Made by a program: the position numbers and the translations under genes. This document shows, piece by piece, positions 5,525 through 5,558 of a stretch of 5,558 bases of DNA. The notes under the pieces were generated by a model, which was given only the letters and a program-made list of their open reading frames with translations, was not told the DNA's origin and made no database searches. Source of the stretch: Oribacterium sp. UBA3737 (GTDB lineage Bacteria; Bacillota_A; Clostridia; Lachnospirales; Lachnospiraceae); the NCBI GenBank assembly GCA_002371295.1, contig DFGZ01000340.1, positions 1 to 5,558 on the forward strand. Direction: 5' to 3'. Numbering within the stretch: position 1 is the stretch's first letter; the number at the start of each line of letters is the position of its first letter.

Positions 5525-5554
5525 AGTCTCATAAAGTCTCATTTTGATGAGACT
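5525..5554. repeat. Repeated AGTCTCAT boxes with an inverted copy
   Basis: AGTCTCAT occurs at 5525-5532 and again at 5535-5542, one DNA turn apart. The second copy faces an exact inverted copy, ATGAGACT (5547-5554), across a four-base loop, making an eight-base perfect dyad. A shorter TCTCAT also occurs at 5504-5509. The cluster lies just upstream of the minus-strand promoter, so an operator is possible. It could also be the terminator hairpin of a gene beyond the window edge, although no long U-tract follows. Confidence 0.5.
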
Positions 5555-5558
5555 GATA

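Overview
The window looks like a chromosomal segment of a Gram-positive anaerobe of the class Clostridia, most likely family Lachnospiraceae (Butyrivibrio/Roseburia-like). This rests on the rnr-smpB gene order, strong AGGAGG-type ribosome binding sites, moderate GC in the genes with AT-rich intergenic DNA, and the architecture of the hybrid kinase. It is an inference from protein character, not a database match.

Left part (1-1217): the 3' end of rnr (RNase R) is followed after 93 bases by a complete smpB. The two proteins belong to one pathway: SmpB carries tmRNA to stalled ribosomes and RNase R degrades the released defective mRNA. The last 23 bases of the smpB end have been copied into a tandem array of four further 23-bp units just after the stop codon. 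A long stem-loop terminator follows. No tmRNA gene (ssrA) is visible here.

Middle part (1218-5001): a two-gene signalling operon. The first gene encodes a 1087-residue soluble hybrid histidine kinase with FIST N/C sensor domains, HisKA, HATPase, receiver, HPt and an extra C-terminal helical segment. Thirty bases later comes a free-standing CheY-like receiver of 136 residues with no output domain. Together they form a potentially complete His-Asp-His-Asp phosphorelay that probably senses a small cytoplasmic ligand. Its final effector is not visible.

Right part (4958-5558, minus strand): an uncharacterised 102-residue gene with a near-perfect Shine-Dalgarno runs tail-to-tail into the receiver gene and overlaps its end by 44 bases. 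It may be a shrunken remnant of a larger Lachnospiraceae protein family. Upstream of it on the same strand lies a candidate 39-residue single-pass membrane microprotein. A good sigma-A-like promoter precedes that, with repeated ATGAGACT boxes spaced by about one DNA turn at the window edge.

The most unusual signals are the 23-bp array seeded from the smpB stop region, the output-less FIST phosphorelay with a possible internal start for its C-terminal domain, and the small-ORF/operator region at the right end.
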